From positions 1-53,125 of the IMG/VR virus record IMGVR_UViG_3300025703_000003: a DNA stretch of 53,125 nt; one strand, 5' to 3'. A model generated the notes under the pieces. That model worked only from the letters and a program-made list of their open reading frames with translations, was not told where the DNA came from and searched no databases. Positions 46,229-53,094 of this stretch are shown piece by piece. The position numbers were made by a program, and so were the translations under genes. The stretch's first letter is position 1. Each line of letters begins with the position of its first letter. The stretch comes from a virus.

Positions 46229-46591
46229 TTACGGCTCCTTAGGGGCGCTGGAAGATGGGGAACACTTCATGCGCTTCTTCCATTTTCGCGGTGACTCCAC
46301 GACCCAATCTCGCCAGCACGGAAGAACACGGACGCTCCCTCGCTCAATGATTCCGCTGTTTCGCGGTTGGTCGTTAGGCCACTGCAACGTCCAGCGACGG
46401 TGACAGGAATCGCACTCCCACACGTCGCCGTCACGGTAGTTCATTGAGTCATCGTGAACCAGATTGCGCCCGATCATCTCGCTCGGCAATCCGAAGCGAC
46501 CCGTCGTCATTGCTTCGGTGATGAGTTCGAGTAGTTGCGCGACTCGACAAGTGTGGGCCGCCGGACGCCTGCTAATTACAGTTCCGCTCAT
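46229..46591 (-). CDS. Hypothetical zinc-ribbon protein, 120 aa
   Basis: It starts MSGTVISRRPAAHTCRVAQ at 46591 in an ATGA overlap. CDSC with a following CWRDW could bind metal. It ends PSSSAPKEP, a variant of the C-terminal tag shared by genes upstream, because its end lies in the repeated junction DNA. Confidence 0.75.
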   Translation of the reverse strand: MSGTVISRRPAAHTCRVAQLLELITEAMTTGRFGLPSEMIGRNLVHDDSMNYRDGDVWECDSCHRRWTLQWPNDQPRNSGIIERGSVRVLPCWRDWVVESPRKWKKRMKCSPSSSAPKEP

Positions 46592-46902
46592 AGTTCCCCC
46601 GTCACTGGATGCCGCTCAATACTTTGAGGACACGTCTCGGCAGTGTGACCGTTCCGTCCGCACCAATCGCATTTCTCTCCCATTCGCTCGGCTACAATCA
46701 CAACTTCCCAGATAGCAACGCGAATTGCGTCTTGGGCTATCTCTCTCGCGTCCGCCATCGACACGTCCTCGGGCTTGAACCATTCCTTGGTCAAGGCAGC
46801 GTCAGCCATCGCGTAAAGAGCTTTGGCAATTGACTGGCGCTCTTGACTGCGCCCCGCTTCTCGCGCCGCCTCAACGACATCATCTAAAGTCGCTTCACTC
46901 AT
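46588..46902 (-). CDS. Zinc-knuckle protein, 104 aa
   Basis: It starts MSEATLDDVVEAAREAGRS at 46902. A helical N-terminal part is followed by CDWCGRNGHTAETC (about residues 81-94), a CCHC zinc knuckle as in single-strand nucleic-acid-binding proteins. Its leader contains the repeated junction element at 46911-46940. Confidence 0.8.
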   Translation of the reverse strand: MSEATLDDVVEAAREAGRSQERQSIAKALYAMADAALTKEWFKPEDVSMADAREIAQDAIRVAIWEVVIVAERMGEKCDWCGRNGHTAETCPQSIERHPVTGEL

Positions 46903-46903
46903 T

Positions 46904-47245
46904 TCACCCCTCCGTTTCAGGTGTAGGGGCGTTGGAAGATGGGGTGGCCTCGTCAATTTCGGTTGGGCACCCTTGGTCCAACAGTGCCAGAACTGAAGTG
47001 GTCCCGTGGCCGCTGTCACGCTGTTCCTTAACCCAATTGCGCGCCACTTCAATTATCCCCTGAAGGCGCGCAATCTCGGTGACCTTGGCGTCGATAAAGT
47101 CGCACTGATGCTTACATACGGCAGCGTCGCACACAACGCACGAATCCCAGGTTGATTCGCTCACAGGTTTCCTTTTTGGGGGGGCCGTGGGTATGGGGGC
47201 GAAGCCTCGAACTGAACCTTTCGCCTGACGATGATTTTCACTCAT
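46904..47245 (-). CDS. Hypothetical Cys-rich protein, 113 aa
   Basis: It starts MSENHRQAKGSVRGFAP at 47245. CVVCDAAVCKHQC is a zinc-binding cluster, followed by a helical region (RLQGIIEVARNWVKEQ). It ends SSNAPTPETEG, the shared C-terminal tag. The leader contains the junction repeat at 47254-47283. Confidence 0.75.
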   Translation of the reverse strand: MSENHRQAKGSVRGFAPIPTAPPKRKPVSESTWDSCVVCDAAVCKHQCDFIDAKVTEIARLQGIIEVARNWVKEQRDSGHGTTSVLALLDQGCPTEIDEATPSSNAPTPETEG

Positions 47246-47542
47246 TTCACTCCTCCGTTTCAGGTGTAGGGGCGCTCGAAGATGGGAAACGTGCTTTGTC
47301 AACTTCGGCTCTGAGGTCAGCGGCCAAGAGTGGCAGTTCGCGCTCGCACAGGTCGGCGTAGGCGTTCAGTGCCTCGCGGGCGAAGGTGTCGTGAGTCACG
47401 TCCAGCACGAAGTAGAAACAGCCGTCATGCTTTCGGCCCTTCCCATCGTTGCCGTCAACTCGCGAAATGTGATACTTCCCTTCGGGGTAAAGACCGTCCT
47501 TCATTTCATTTCTCCGTTTCAGGTGTAGGGGCGCTGGAAGAT
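46911..47542 (-). repeat. Junction repeat family 1 (three 30-bp copies)
   Basis: Copies at 46911-46940, 47254-47283 and 47513-47542 share the plus-strand form tccgtttcaggtgtagg followed by ggcgctggaagat with at most two changes. Each encodes the end of one gene (SSSAPTPETE) and the ribosome-binding site of the next. A shorter relative (taggggcgctggaagat) is at 46240-46256. The repeats would allow recombination that adds or removes whole genes. Confidence 0.85.
47247..47504 (-). CDS. Hypothetical protein, 85 aa
   Basis: It starts MKDGLYPEGKYHISRVDGN at 47504. It contains GCFYFVLDVTHDTFAREAL and a helical end, then the tag SSSAPTPETEE. The family resembles proteins of unknown function in other actinophages only in general pattern. 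Confidence 0.75.
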   Translation of the reverse strand: MKDGLYPEGKYHISRVDGNDGKGRKHDGCFYFVLDVTHDTFAREALNAYADLCERELPLLAADLRAEVDKARFPSSSAPTPETEE

Positions 47543-48153
47543 TCAAGAATGCGCCATTGAAAATCTTCGCCGTCCCAGAATGCGTCAACGGGGCCGTCGT
47601 ACAACTTCGATTCATAGCCGGTCGATTCGTGGCATTCGAGCCAGTCGTAGCACTCAAACGATTCTTGGCTCTGGCATTTCCCAGCGTCAACCAACGTGTG
47701 GTCGCCAAGTTCGTCCCACAGTTCACAGTCGTCGTCCGTACAACGCATCCGACAGAACGAACCCTCGGGAGCCGTGCAAGTGAACTTCGTTCGCACCCAA
47801 TCGTTCTCGACCCAAACACGCAAATTGTGAAAGTTCCTCTCCGTTAGCCCTGTAGGGGCGCTCGCGGCGAGAATGAAATCGTGCTTTGGAAGTGCCTTTC
47901 GGCCACTGTCGTTGGCGAACCATAGAGCGCAGAAGTAGCAGCCGTCCTCGCCAGCCAACAGACGTGCAGCCTGAACTTGGTCGTGCGGTAATCGCGGCGG
48001 TTCAGGGGCGAGGGTTTTTAATTTGTCGGCGGCGAAGCATAATCCCATGCTGAACTCATGAATTTCATTGGTTTCGGCAGCCGCTTTGTAGAGCAGGTCA
48101 ATCGCCGCTTCACGCGAAATCACGTCGCCCCTCAGTTCACTTGGCTCAGTCAC
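47506..48153 (-). CDS. Hypothetical Cys-rich protein, 215 aa
   Basis: It starts MTEPSELRGDVISREAAID at 48153 after AGAGGAG. It has a helical N-terminus, a middle with GEDGCYFCALWF, and a Cys-rich C-terminal half (GSFCRMRCTDDDCELWDE, GKCQ, FECYDWLEC). It ends SSSAPTPETEK. The two Cys regions suggest metal binding. Function unknown. Confidence 0.75.
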   Translation of the reverse strand: MTEPSELRGDVISREAAIDLLYKAAAETNEIHEFSMGLCFAADKLKTLAPEPPRLPHDQVQAARLLAGEDGCYFCALWFANDSGRKALPKHDFILAASAPTGLTERNFHNLRVWVENDWVRTKFTCTAPEGSFCRMRCTDDDCELWDELGDHTLVDAGKCQSQESFECYDWLECHESTGYESKLYDGPVDAFWDGEDFQWRILESSSAPTPETEK

Positions 48154-48349
48154 TGGTCTCCTCTGAAATTAGGGCGTCGATAGCAAATTGAAGTCCTTCC
48201 ATCCGAGCGTCGTGACAGATTCCGCGAGGCTTGAATGAGTTGTCGCAGCACTTCTCGTCGCACTTGAAATACATCTCTCGCTCCTTCGTCAACTCGGTAA
48301 CCAACACTCCAAGAGTGTCGTTCCTCTTTCGTTCACTTGGCTCAGTCAT
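48146..48349 (-). CDS. Hypothetical Cys-containing protein, 67 aa
   Basis: It starts MTEPSERKRNDTLGVLV at 48349. It has FKCDEKCCDN and GICHDARMEGLQFAID, a likely small metal site. It shares its first residues and DNA with the next gene (48153). It overlaps the upstream gene by eight bases. Confidence 0.75.
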   Translation of the reverse strand: MTEPSERKRNDTLGVLVTELTKEREMYFKCDEKCCDNSFKPRGICHDARMEGLQFAIDALISEETSD

Positions 48350-48524
48350 AGAGTTTCCCTTTCGGCTTGCGATGGTGCAGGTAGGCGTCGGAGTTTTCCT
48401 CGACGTAGGGCGCGAGTGTCGCTCGCAAGTCTCGGGCGACATCTGTGTCAATGCGGCCCAATTGCCACCATCTGTCGATGTGCGCCTTGCAAACCTCGTA
48501 TGGCTCTGGCTGGACGAGACTCAT
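48342..48524 (-). CDS. Hypothetical protein, 60 aa
   Basis: It starts MSLVQPEPYEVCKAHIDRW at 48524 after AAAGGAAAAG. It is mostly helical with RWWQLGRIDTDVARDLRAT. Not recognised. It is ATGA-coupled to the 14-residue micro-ORF. Confidence 0.7.
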   Translation of the reverse strand: MSLVQPEPYEVCKAHIDRWWQLGRIDTDVARDLRATLAPYVEENSDAYLHHRKPKGKLYD

Positions 48525-48565
48525 TTCTTTTCCTTTCGTTCACTTGGCTCAGGGGGGCGAGTCAT
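48521..48565 (-). CDS. Micro-ORF, 14 aa
   Basis: MTRPPEPSERKEKK bridges two genes with ATGA overlaps on both sides. Its middle (PEPSERK) copies the start of the neighbouring gene (MTEPSERKRN), so it is probably a degenerate leftover maintained as a translational bridge. Confidence 0.4.
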   Translation of the reverse strand: MTRPPEPSERKEKK

Positions 48566-48888
48566 GCGTTTTCTTTCGCAGCGGCACGTTCAAAACGACG
48601 ACGGGCGATTTCTGCATCAGCGAGGTCGAGTCCTTCCGCTATGCCCGAGGCGCGACCGAGAAAATGCGGCATAACGGGCTTCTGGTCGATGAAGAACATC
48701 ATCCGATCATTCCTTGCGTACTCCACGAGGAACCACTGACGTTTCGTTTCGTCGGTCTGGCCTTCGTAGATTGCGAAGTAACGGTCCTCTTGCAGTGTCC
48801 AGACTCCGGTGTCGGCCTTCTTCCACACACCGACCGCCGAGAAATGGAACTTGGGCTTCGCGGACTTCTTCTTGGCTTTCTTGCTCAT
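48562..48888 (-). CDS. Hypothetical protein, 108 aa
   Basis: It starts MSKKAKKKSAKPKFHFSAV at 48888, with a Lys-rich N-terminus. Strands such as YFAIYEGQTD and QWFLVEYARN precede a helical C-terminus (IAEGLDLADAEIARRRFERA). Not recognised. Confidence 0.75.
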   Translation of the reverse strand: MSKKAKKKSAKPKFHFSAVGVWKKADTGVWTLQEDRYFAIYEGQTDETKRQWFLVEYARNDRMMFFIDQKPVMPHFLGRASGIAEGLDLADAEIARRRFERAAAKENA

Positions 48889-48935
48889 TTCATCCTCATT
48901 TTCCTTGGCTCAGGGGCAAGATTTTCGTTTTTCAT
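48885..48935 (-). CDS. Micro-ORF, 16 aa
   Basis: MKNENLAPEPRKMRMK lies between the RHH gene (stop at 48939) and the next gene, whose ATG overlaps its TGA. It resembles the other bridging micro-ORFs. Evidence for translation is only its position. Confidence 0.35.
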   Translation of the reverse strand: MKNENLAPEPRKMRMK

Positions 48936-48938
48936 GGT

Positions 48939-49112
48939 TCAGCTTTCTGATCGTGTCGCTCGGTACGTCTCGTCGTTAATTCCTAGAACCTCGTCGGCCG
49001 CTTGCATGGCCGCTTTGTGCACGAACTCAGCGAAGGTTATGCCGAGGATACGGCAGACCTCCGCGAGACGCTTACGCTCTTCGGCGCTGAAGGTGACGAT
49101 CTTGCGCGTCAT
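48939..49112 (-). CDS. Ribbon-helix-helix protein, 57 aa
   Basis: It starts MTRKIVTFSAEERKRLAEV at 49112 in an ATGA overlap. The strand RKIVTF, helix EERKRLAEVCRILG and helix TFAEFVHKAAMQAADEV give a standard RHH DNA-binding fold. It is a candidate regulator of the palindromic promoters. Confidence 0.75.
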   Translation of the reverse strand: MTRKIVTFSAEERKRLAEVCRILGITFAEFVHKAAMQAADEVLGINDETYRATRSES

Positions 49113-49294
49113 AACGGCAGGCTGTGACGCGTGATGACCATGTGCTGGCCGTCCTTGTCGTGGAAGGTCAGGCCGTCCTTGAATGCCTCGACGTACCTCG
49201 GGTAGGTGGCTACTGGGACGCGAGTCGTCTTGGCGTCGTTCTCTCGCTCGAGGGTGTACAGAACCTCGTGGCGGCGGACGTTGGTCTCAGACAT
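49109..49294 (-). CDS. Hypothetical protein, 61 aa
   Basis: It starts MSETNVRRHEVLYTLEREN at 49294, overlapping the first gene of the operon by eight bases. Beta-type segments (RVPVATYPRYVEAF, FHDKDGQHMVITRH) make up most of it. Not recognised. Confidence 0.75.
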   Translation of the reverse strand: MSETNVRRHEVLYTLERENDAKTTRVPVATYPRYVEAFKDGLTFHDKDGQHMVITRHSLPL

Positions 49295-49613
49295 TCGATT
49301 CCTTAGCAATCTCCCTAGGCAGTCCGTACCATTCGCGCTCGGCACGGTGATTGGGCATCGCGAGTCGTGCGGCTAATGCTTTGCGGTAACTGTCGATCAT
49401 GCGCTGCGCGAACGCGACCGCTTCTTCACGAGTTGCGAACGCTTTGCGGAGAGCAGGATTCTTGGTGTAACCGCGACTGCCGTCCTTGGTCTTGGTGCAG
49501 TTGATAACTGGCACGTAGGGCCACTCAGGACTGCGCCCGCGCTTCACGGCCGACGCCGTTCCGAAGTCGACTCCCGCGACTACCTTTTCAATGGCTTCGG
49601 TCAGTTCACTCAT
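49287..49613 (-). CDS. Hypothetical protein, 108 aa
   Basis: It starts MSELTEAIEKVVAGVDFGT at 49613 after GGAGGG, 26 bases from palindromic site D. The middle (NPALRKAFATREEAVAFAQRM split normally) is helical. It is the first gene of the early operon. Not recognised. Confidence 0.75.
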   Translation of the reverse strand: MSELTEAIEKVVAGVDFGTASAVKRGRSPEWPYVPVINCTKTKDGSRGYTKNPALRKAFATREEAVAFAQRMIDSYRKALAARLAMPNHRAEREWYGLPREIAKESNV

Positions 49614-49639
49614 TTAACCCTCCAGGTTAGTTACTGCCT

Positions 49640-49657
49640 TGTATGACCAATCATACA
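49640..49657 (-). promoter_or_regulatory. Palindromic promoter/operator, site D
   Basis: TGTATGA-ccaa-TCATACA fits the consensus. On the minus strand TTGCAA lies 16 bases before TATGAT, a reasonable -35/-10 pair, making this the best promoter of the family. It lies between the HTH gene and the first gene of the early operon. Confidence 0.78.
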
Positions 49658-49683
49658 TGGTTCGGAGGCAATTGCAAGTCAAT

Positions 49684-49899
49684 TTAGGGTATTTCTGGCT
49701 TCTCACCGTGCTTTACCCCGCGAATGATGTCCGCCCTCATCACTCCCGAGGCCCGAGCGAGTTCGGCCTGGGAATCTCCGGCTTCGAGTCGACGTCGCCA
49801 GATACTGCGTCTCCGGGCGTAGATGCCGTTCTTCTTGTCGGTCAGGCCCGCTATCTCGCGGAGTTCTTCGTAGTCGCGCTCTTTAGAGATTCGGGGCAT
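49684..49899 (-). CDS. Small HTH protein, candidate regulator
   Basis: A 71-residue protein starting MPRISKERDYEELREIAGL at 49899 after GGAGAAGG. A basic stretch (YARRRSIWRRRLEAGDS) leads into AELARASGVMRADIIRGV, a plausible helix-turn-helix. It is encoded immediately upstream of site D, the usual place for an autoregulating repressor, and overlaps the gene upstream by 17 bases. Confidence 0.65.
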   Translation of the reverse strand: MPRISKERDYEELREIAGLTDKKNGIYARRRSIWRRRLEAGDSQAELARASGVMRADIIRGVKHGEKPEIP

Positions 49900-50173
49900 T
49901 GATGACCTTCTCCATGTCGTCTCGTAGTCGTTCTTCATCTAAATCTGCGGGCGTAAGATTCGATAGCCGACGATGTATCGAGCCAGTGTTGTATTCGTGC
50001 GCTAACTCACCCCTTGACCAAAGAATCGTAATCTTCTCAATGCCGTTGCCAACGGCGAGTTTCAGTAATTCTTCTTCGACCGCGACTCGATCAGTGAAGG
50101 TAAACACGATCTTGTCACCTTCGATGACGCCACCACAATGCGCGACCATTTCTTCGAGCGACATCCCACTCAT
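49883..50173 (-). CDS. Hypothetical protein, 96 aa
   Basis: It starts MSGMSLEEMVAHCGGVIEG at 50173 in an ATGA overlap; MSLEEM is an alternative. It contains DKIVFTFTDRVAVEEELLK and ITILWSRGELAHEYN. Not recognised. Confidence 0.75.
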   Translation of the reverse strand: MSGMSLEEMVAHCGGVIEGDKIVFTFTDRVAVEEELLKLAVGNGIEKITILWSRGELAHEYNTGSIHRRLSNLTPADLDEERLRDDMEKVINAPNL

Positions 50174-50538
50174 TCCTCATCCTCTCCGAGGTCCATCGTC
50201 AACTGTCCGCGCTTCAATGCTTCGGCTTCGACGAAGAGGTCGACGGCCTTTTGCAGCACTGAACCCAAGAGTTCGTCCTTGTCGCCCTCGTCGAAGAACA
50301 CTGCGGAGCGAGCTTCGAATATTTGGATTTGCTCGACACCGATTGGGGATCCATCGACGCTCTCGTAGTCGAAGCGGTCCTTTGCTTTCACTAAGCGCAC
50401 GATTGCGAACACCGTCTCGTTGGGTTCGTACAACTGGGGCTTGATCTCCAATGTCTCACTGAGTCGGGTGTTCAACTTCGACACCGTGGCTGAGGTTGAG
50501 AGGATGGGGAGTTTCTTGAACTTGCCGAGATCGGTCAC
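50170..50538 (-). CDS. Hypothetical protein, 122 aa
   Basis: It uses a GTG start at 50538 in a GTGA overlap. Beta segments (TVFAIVRLVKAKDRFDYE, IQIFEARSAVFFDE) are followed by a helix and an acidic C-terminus (MDLGEDEE). Not recognised. Confidence 0.75.
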   Translation of the reverse strand: MTDLGKFKKLPILSTSATVSKLNTRLSETLEIKPQLYEPNETVFAIVRLVKAKDRFDYESVDGSPIGVEQIQIFEARSAVFFDEGDKDELLGSVLQKAVDLFVEAEALKRGQLTMDLGEDEE

Positions 50539-50861
50539 AGATCAATCCTCTCTTGGATATCGCGTAGACGTCGCGTGAGTTTACGAACCTTGACGGCGTG
50601 CATTAAAAACCATGACTGAACGTTGCTCCCGTCGACCGCCTCTGCGATTTCGTCAACGAGCGACATCTTCTCGTTCGATGGTCGAAGTAGGTCTGACGTC
50701 TTGTCCTCAAGCGCCGAAACAGTCAAATCGAGAGATTCGAGAGCATCCGTTAACTCCTTCTCGGCGTCCCGGATTGTCATTCGGTCTCGGCTCTGTCCGG
50801 GTTCTGCGCGCCCGTTGTATTCCTGCTTGCCTACTACTTCGGTTGCCTCTTCATACGCCAT
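50535..50861 (-). CDS. Coiled-coil hypothetical protein, 108 aa
   Basis: It starts MAYEEATEVVGKQEYNGRA at 50861 after GAAAGG. Most of the protein is helical with heptad-like spacing (EKELTDALESLDLTVSALE). It is the first gene after the half-palindrome at 50899-50907. Confidence 0.72.
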   Translation of the reverse strand: MAYEEATEVVGKQEYNGRAEPGQSRDRMTIRDAEKELTDALESLDLTVSALEDKTSDLLRPSNEKMSLVDEIAEAVDGSNVQSWFLMHAVKVRKLTRRLRDIQERIDL

Positions 50862-50898
50862 TGGAATACCTTTCGTGGGTGGGTTTGGTAAGTGGTTC

Positions 50899-50907
50899 AA
50901 TCATACA
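50899..50907 (-). promoter_or_regulatory. Half-palindrome promoter, site E
   Basis: Only one arm of the palindrome is present: minus-strand TGTATGATT. TATGAT preceded by GATG is an extended -10-like element, 37 bases before the next ATG. Lack of the second arm implies that this promoter escapes the proposed repressor. Confidence 0.55.
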
Positions 50908-51258
50908 TCAGGAGGCTTTACGCCTCACGAGTATCGCCGGTGATTCGTGGACTTCGCGGAGTTGGAACAAGCCGTCCCAGTCTGGATGATTCTTCAAGAG
51001 CAGCCTTGCGTAATAAGCCGAATAGGAATTGTTGAGGCGATATTCGCTGGACGGGTCTGTGGTCTGCAAGTAATAATTCCACCTAAGGACTTCGACGCAC
51101 ATTTTGATAGAGATCCGCTTGCGGCCCCGTGCCACCATCATCGCAGCCATGCCCTCTAACGCTTCATACACGCGAGGGTTGCGGGCGTGGAACGTCTCGA
51201 AGCGGTCACGGAGCGTCGCGGTCTTTGGCAGGTCGTCAACGTCGAAAAGTGTGTTCAT
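50908..51258 (-). CDS. Hypothetical protein, 116 aa
   Basis: It starts MNTLFDVDDLPKTATLRDR at 51258. RFETFHARNPRVYEALEGM, then KRISIKMCVEVLRWNYYLQ and SYSAYYARLLLKNHPDW form a pattern common in small phage proteins of unknown function. ATGA-coupled. Confidence 0.8.
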   Translation of the reverse strand: MNTLFDVDDLPKTATLRDRFETFHARNPRVYEALEGMAAMMVARGRKRISIKMCVEVLRWNYYLQTTDPSSEYRLNNSYSAYYARLLLKNHPDWDGLFQLREVHESPAILVRRKAS

Positions 51259-51509
51259 AGGTTCTTCATGTCCTCGCTCAATAGATACGCAAACCTGTCT
51301 CGCCACTTCTCGTCATCCCTACGATCGCGCCAGTCGACAATCATGCCGAATGCGTACATCACCGTCACGGGGAGCGCGAGCGCCAACATCCAATGATTCT
51401 GAGTCATCACGAGGAGCGCCGTCCACGTAGCCATAACTGGAACCGACATAATCACACACGTAACCGCAAACGAGAACGGGTGACGCTTTTCCCATAGCGA
51501 GGTGTTCAC
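51255..51509 (-). CDS. Two-span membrane protein, 84 aa
   Basis: It starts MNTSLWEKRHPFSFAVTCV at 51509. Two hydrophobic segments (FSFAVTCVIMSVPVMATW, HWMLALALPVTVMYAFGMIV) precede a charged cytoplasmic tail. Early location makes superinfection exclusion a possibility, but nothing proves it. Confidence 0.75.
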   Translation of the reverse strand: MNTSLWEKRHPFSFAVTCVIMSVPVMATWTALLVMTQNHWMLALALPVTVMYAFGMIVDWRDRRDDEKWRDRFAYLLSEDMKNL

Positions 51510-51709
51510 TGGAACGCCCCCTTCCCGTAGAGCGCGGTGATCGTGGCGTCGAGCAGGTCTTCCACCGCATGAAAGTCGCCGTTGAATCTCACGTCCTGTG
51601 GCTGCTCGGGATCGAAGACGACGCCGGTCGGGTTGCCGTAGCGCATGACCATTTCGTAGCGGAAACGCTTCTCTTCGAGTTCACTGAGGCCGCCGAGGAT
51701 GATTGCCAT
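51506..51709 (-). CDS. Hypothetical protein, 67 aa
   Basis: It starts MAIILGGLSELEEKRFRYE at 51709 on an ATG sharing a base with the upstream stop. It contains GVVFDPEQPQDVRFNGDFH and a helical C-terminus. Not recognised. Confidence 0.72.
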   Translation of the reverse strand: MAIILGGLSELEEKRFRYEMVMRYGNPTGVVFDPEQPQDVRFNGDFHAVEDLLDATITALYGKGAFQ

Positions 51710-52221
51710 CAGTCGACCTCCACGAACACGCAGTCCTCGTGAACTACTGTCTTCGACCCGTTTGGCAATGTTCGCTCAACGAGGTCCGACGATCCGAATA
51801 CAGCGGGCTTGTGGCATACCCAGCACTGAGCGTTGTCGCGCCAGTCGTCATATTCCTTCGGGATATCTTTGATGACGTCGTTGTCCGAGCCTTCGACGAG
51901 AGCGACGCTGTGCGGCAGTTGCCAGACCCTTCCACATTCCGCGCAACGCAGGGCGTATGCGAAGTCGCCGTCGTAGTGTCCTTGCGTTCCACAGTCGCAG
52001 TAGAAGTCGAGACAGACTTCAGTTCCTTTCCACTGAATGAAAACGCTCGTACCCTCGATAGGCGTGTAGTCCGGCGCGTAACGCGCTGGTCGTTCGCGCC
52101 CAGCCAACTCTTCTCGGAGCGCAGCATTCGTGGCGAGGAGTCGCTGTCGACAGGTGTGAGCCGAGTACGGCCACGTATCCATGTCGTCGTAACGCTGTTC
52201 GTCTGAATTGTCGACAGTCAT
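51709..52221 (-). CDS. Multi-zinc-ribbon hypothetical protein, 170 aa
   Basis: It starts MTVDNSDEQRYDDMDTWPY at 52221. Residues 68-100 hold CLDFYCDCG and LRCAECGRVW, and near residue 132 there is CWVCHKP with a later C. Two zinc-binding sites are likely. ATGA-coupled to the HNH gene. Unknown function. Confidence 0.78.
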   Translation of the reverse strand: MTVDNSDEQRYDDMDTWPYSAHTCRQRLLATNAALREELAGRERPARYAPDYTPIEGTSVFIQWKGTEVCLDFYCDCGTQGHYDGDFAYALRCAECGRVWQLPHSVALVEGSDNDVIKDIPKEYDDWRDNAQCWVCHKPAVFGSSDLVERTLPNGSKTVVHEDCVFVEVD

Positions 52222-52583
52222 AGTTCCTCACTCTCGCCGGCACTGAGCGCCAGCCCTAGAATGTTCGCCGGTTCCCCGAAGCCTCCATGTGCATGCGTCC
52301 AAGAATGCGCTTCGTTACAAAGCGCGATCAGATTCGATTCCGAGTTGGTCCCGCCTCGCGAGCGGTACTTACGGTGGTGGACGTGAACGGCGGCGTGCCA
52401 GTTGTAGCCATCGCCGCATACCGTCCATAGTTGCCCCGTTGCCATGCGTGTAGCAAGGGTAAAATTCGCGGCCTCGCACAGAACGTGAGCGCGTTCCATG
52501 ATGATCGGTTTCATTCGATTGAACTCGGCGTCGTACTCGCTGAGTCGCTTGGTCTTCTTCTTGGTGGGTGCGGAACGCTTCAC
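52218..52583 (-). CDS. HNH endonuclease
   Basis: A 121-residue protein with a GTG start at 52583 (GTGA overlap). After a basic N-terminus it has RAHVLCEAA, then VHVHHRKYRSRGGTNSESN and LIALCNEAHSWTH, the HNH/bba-metal core. HNH nucleases of this size often assist terminase in packaging, but this one lies about 8 kb from the terminase genes in an operon of small proteins. Confidence 0.88.
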   Translation of the reverse strand: MKRSAPTKKKTKRLSEYDAEFNRMKPIIMERAHVLCEAANFTLATRMATGQLWTVCGDGYNWHAAVHVHHRKYRSRGGTNSESNLIALCNEAHSWTHAHGGFGEPANILGLALSAGESEEL

Positions 52584-52741
52584 TTGCGCACCCCGCTCAT
52601 GATCCTCACGTCGGCCTTGGGGTCCTTGCTCAAGATGAATCCCCTCATGGACCAGGCTTCGAAGAGCGTCATCATCTTTCGGTTGTCGGTTCCGCGTACT
52701 GCGGTTACTCCGTAGACCGTGACATAGAAGCGGCGCTTCAT
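52580..52741 (-). CDS. Hypothetical protein, 53 aa
   Basis: It starts MKRRFYVTVYGVTAVRGTD at 52741 (ATGA) and ends in a GTGA overlap with the HNH gene. A strand-helix-strand pattern (FYVTVYGV, MMTLFEAWSMRGF, DVRIMSGVRK) suggests a small folded domain. Not recognised. Confidence 0.75.
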   Translation of the reverse strand: MKRRFYVTVYGVTAVRGTDNRKMMTLFEAWSMRGFILSKDPKADVRIMSGVRK

Positions 52742-53094
52742 ACGTGCGCCTCATCGCACTCTTGCTGAGACTTCAACAGAACGCCGATGCGCTCGGGTTT
52801 GAACTCTTCACGCGCAAAGGGCCCGTACATCGCAACCTGACCGCCAGGATTGCACCCGAGACGGTGCGCCGCCGCTACCGCGCTGGCCGCGTCCATCGCG
52901 GGAACGATGCAAGCCCCTAGCCATGACGGACCGCCAGGGCGCTGTTCTTCCAAAGGAATCGAGTTAGATATCTCGGTGTCCACAAACGACAGATACCAGA
53001 CCGACATGTCGCCCTCGTCGAGCGACGACGCCATCAGGTCGCGAAATGAAGCCGCTGCAATTCGCCGATCACGTTCTTCGTCTGAAACTCTCAT
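52738..53094 (-). CDS. Hypothetical protein, 118 aa
   Basis: It starts MRVSDEERDRRIAAASFRD at 53094, five bases after GGGGG; a GTG three bases upstream is an alternative. It contains WYLSFVDTEISN, SWLGACIVPAMDAASAVAA and HRLGCNPGGQVAMYG, a pattern of a common actinophage family of unknown function. The first 22 codons are repeated at 1-68 because of the circular overlap. Confidence 0.82.
   Translation of the reverse strand: MRVSDEERDRRIAAASFRDLMASSLDEGDMSVWYLSFVDTEISNSIPLEEQRPGGPSWLGACIVPAMDAASAVAAAHRLGCNPGGQVAMYGPFAREEFKPERIGVLLKSQQECDEAHV

Larger units (their letters stand above)
48135..48552 (-). repeat. Junction repeat family 2
   Basis: The 18-mer gttcacttggctcagtca occurs at 48135-48152 and 48331-48348, at the starts of two genes (both MTEPSE). 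A 20-mer ctttcgttcacttggctcag occurs at 48326-48345 and 48533-48552; the latter lies in the 14-residue micro-ORF, which looks like the remnant of a third copy of the same gene start. Confidence 0.85.
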
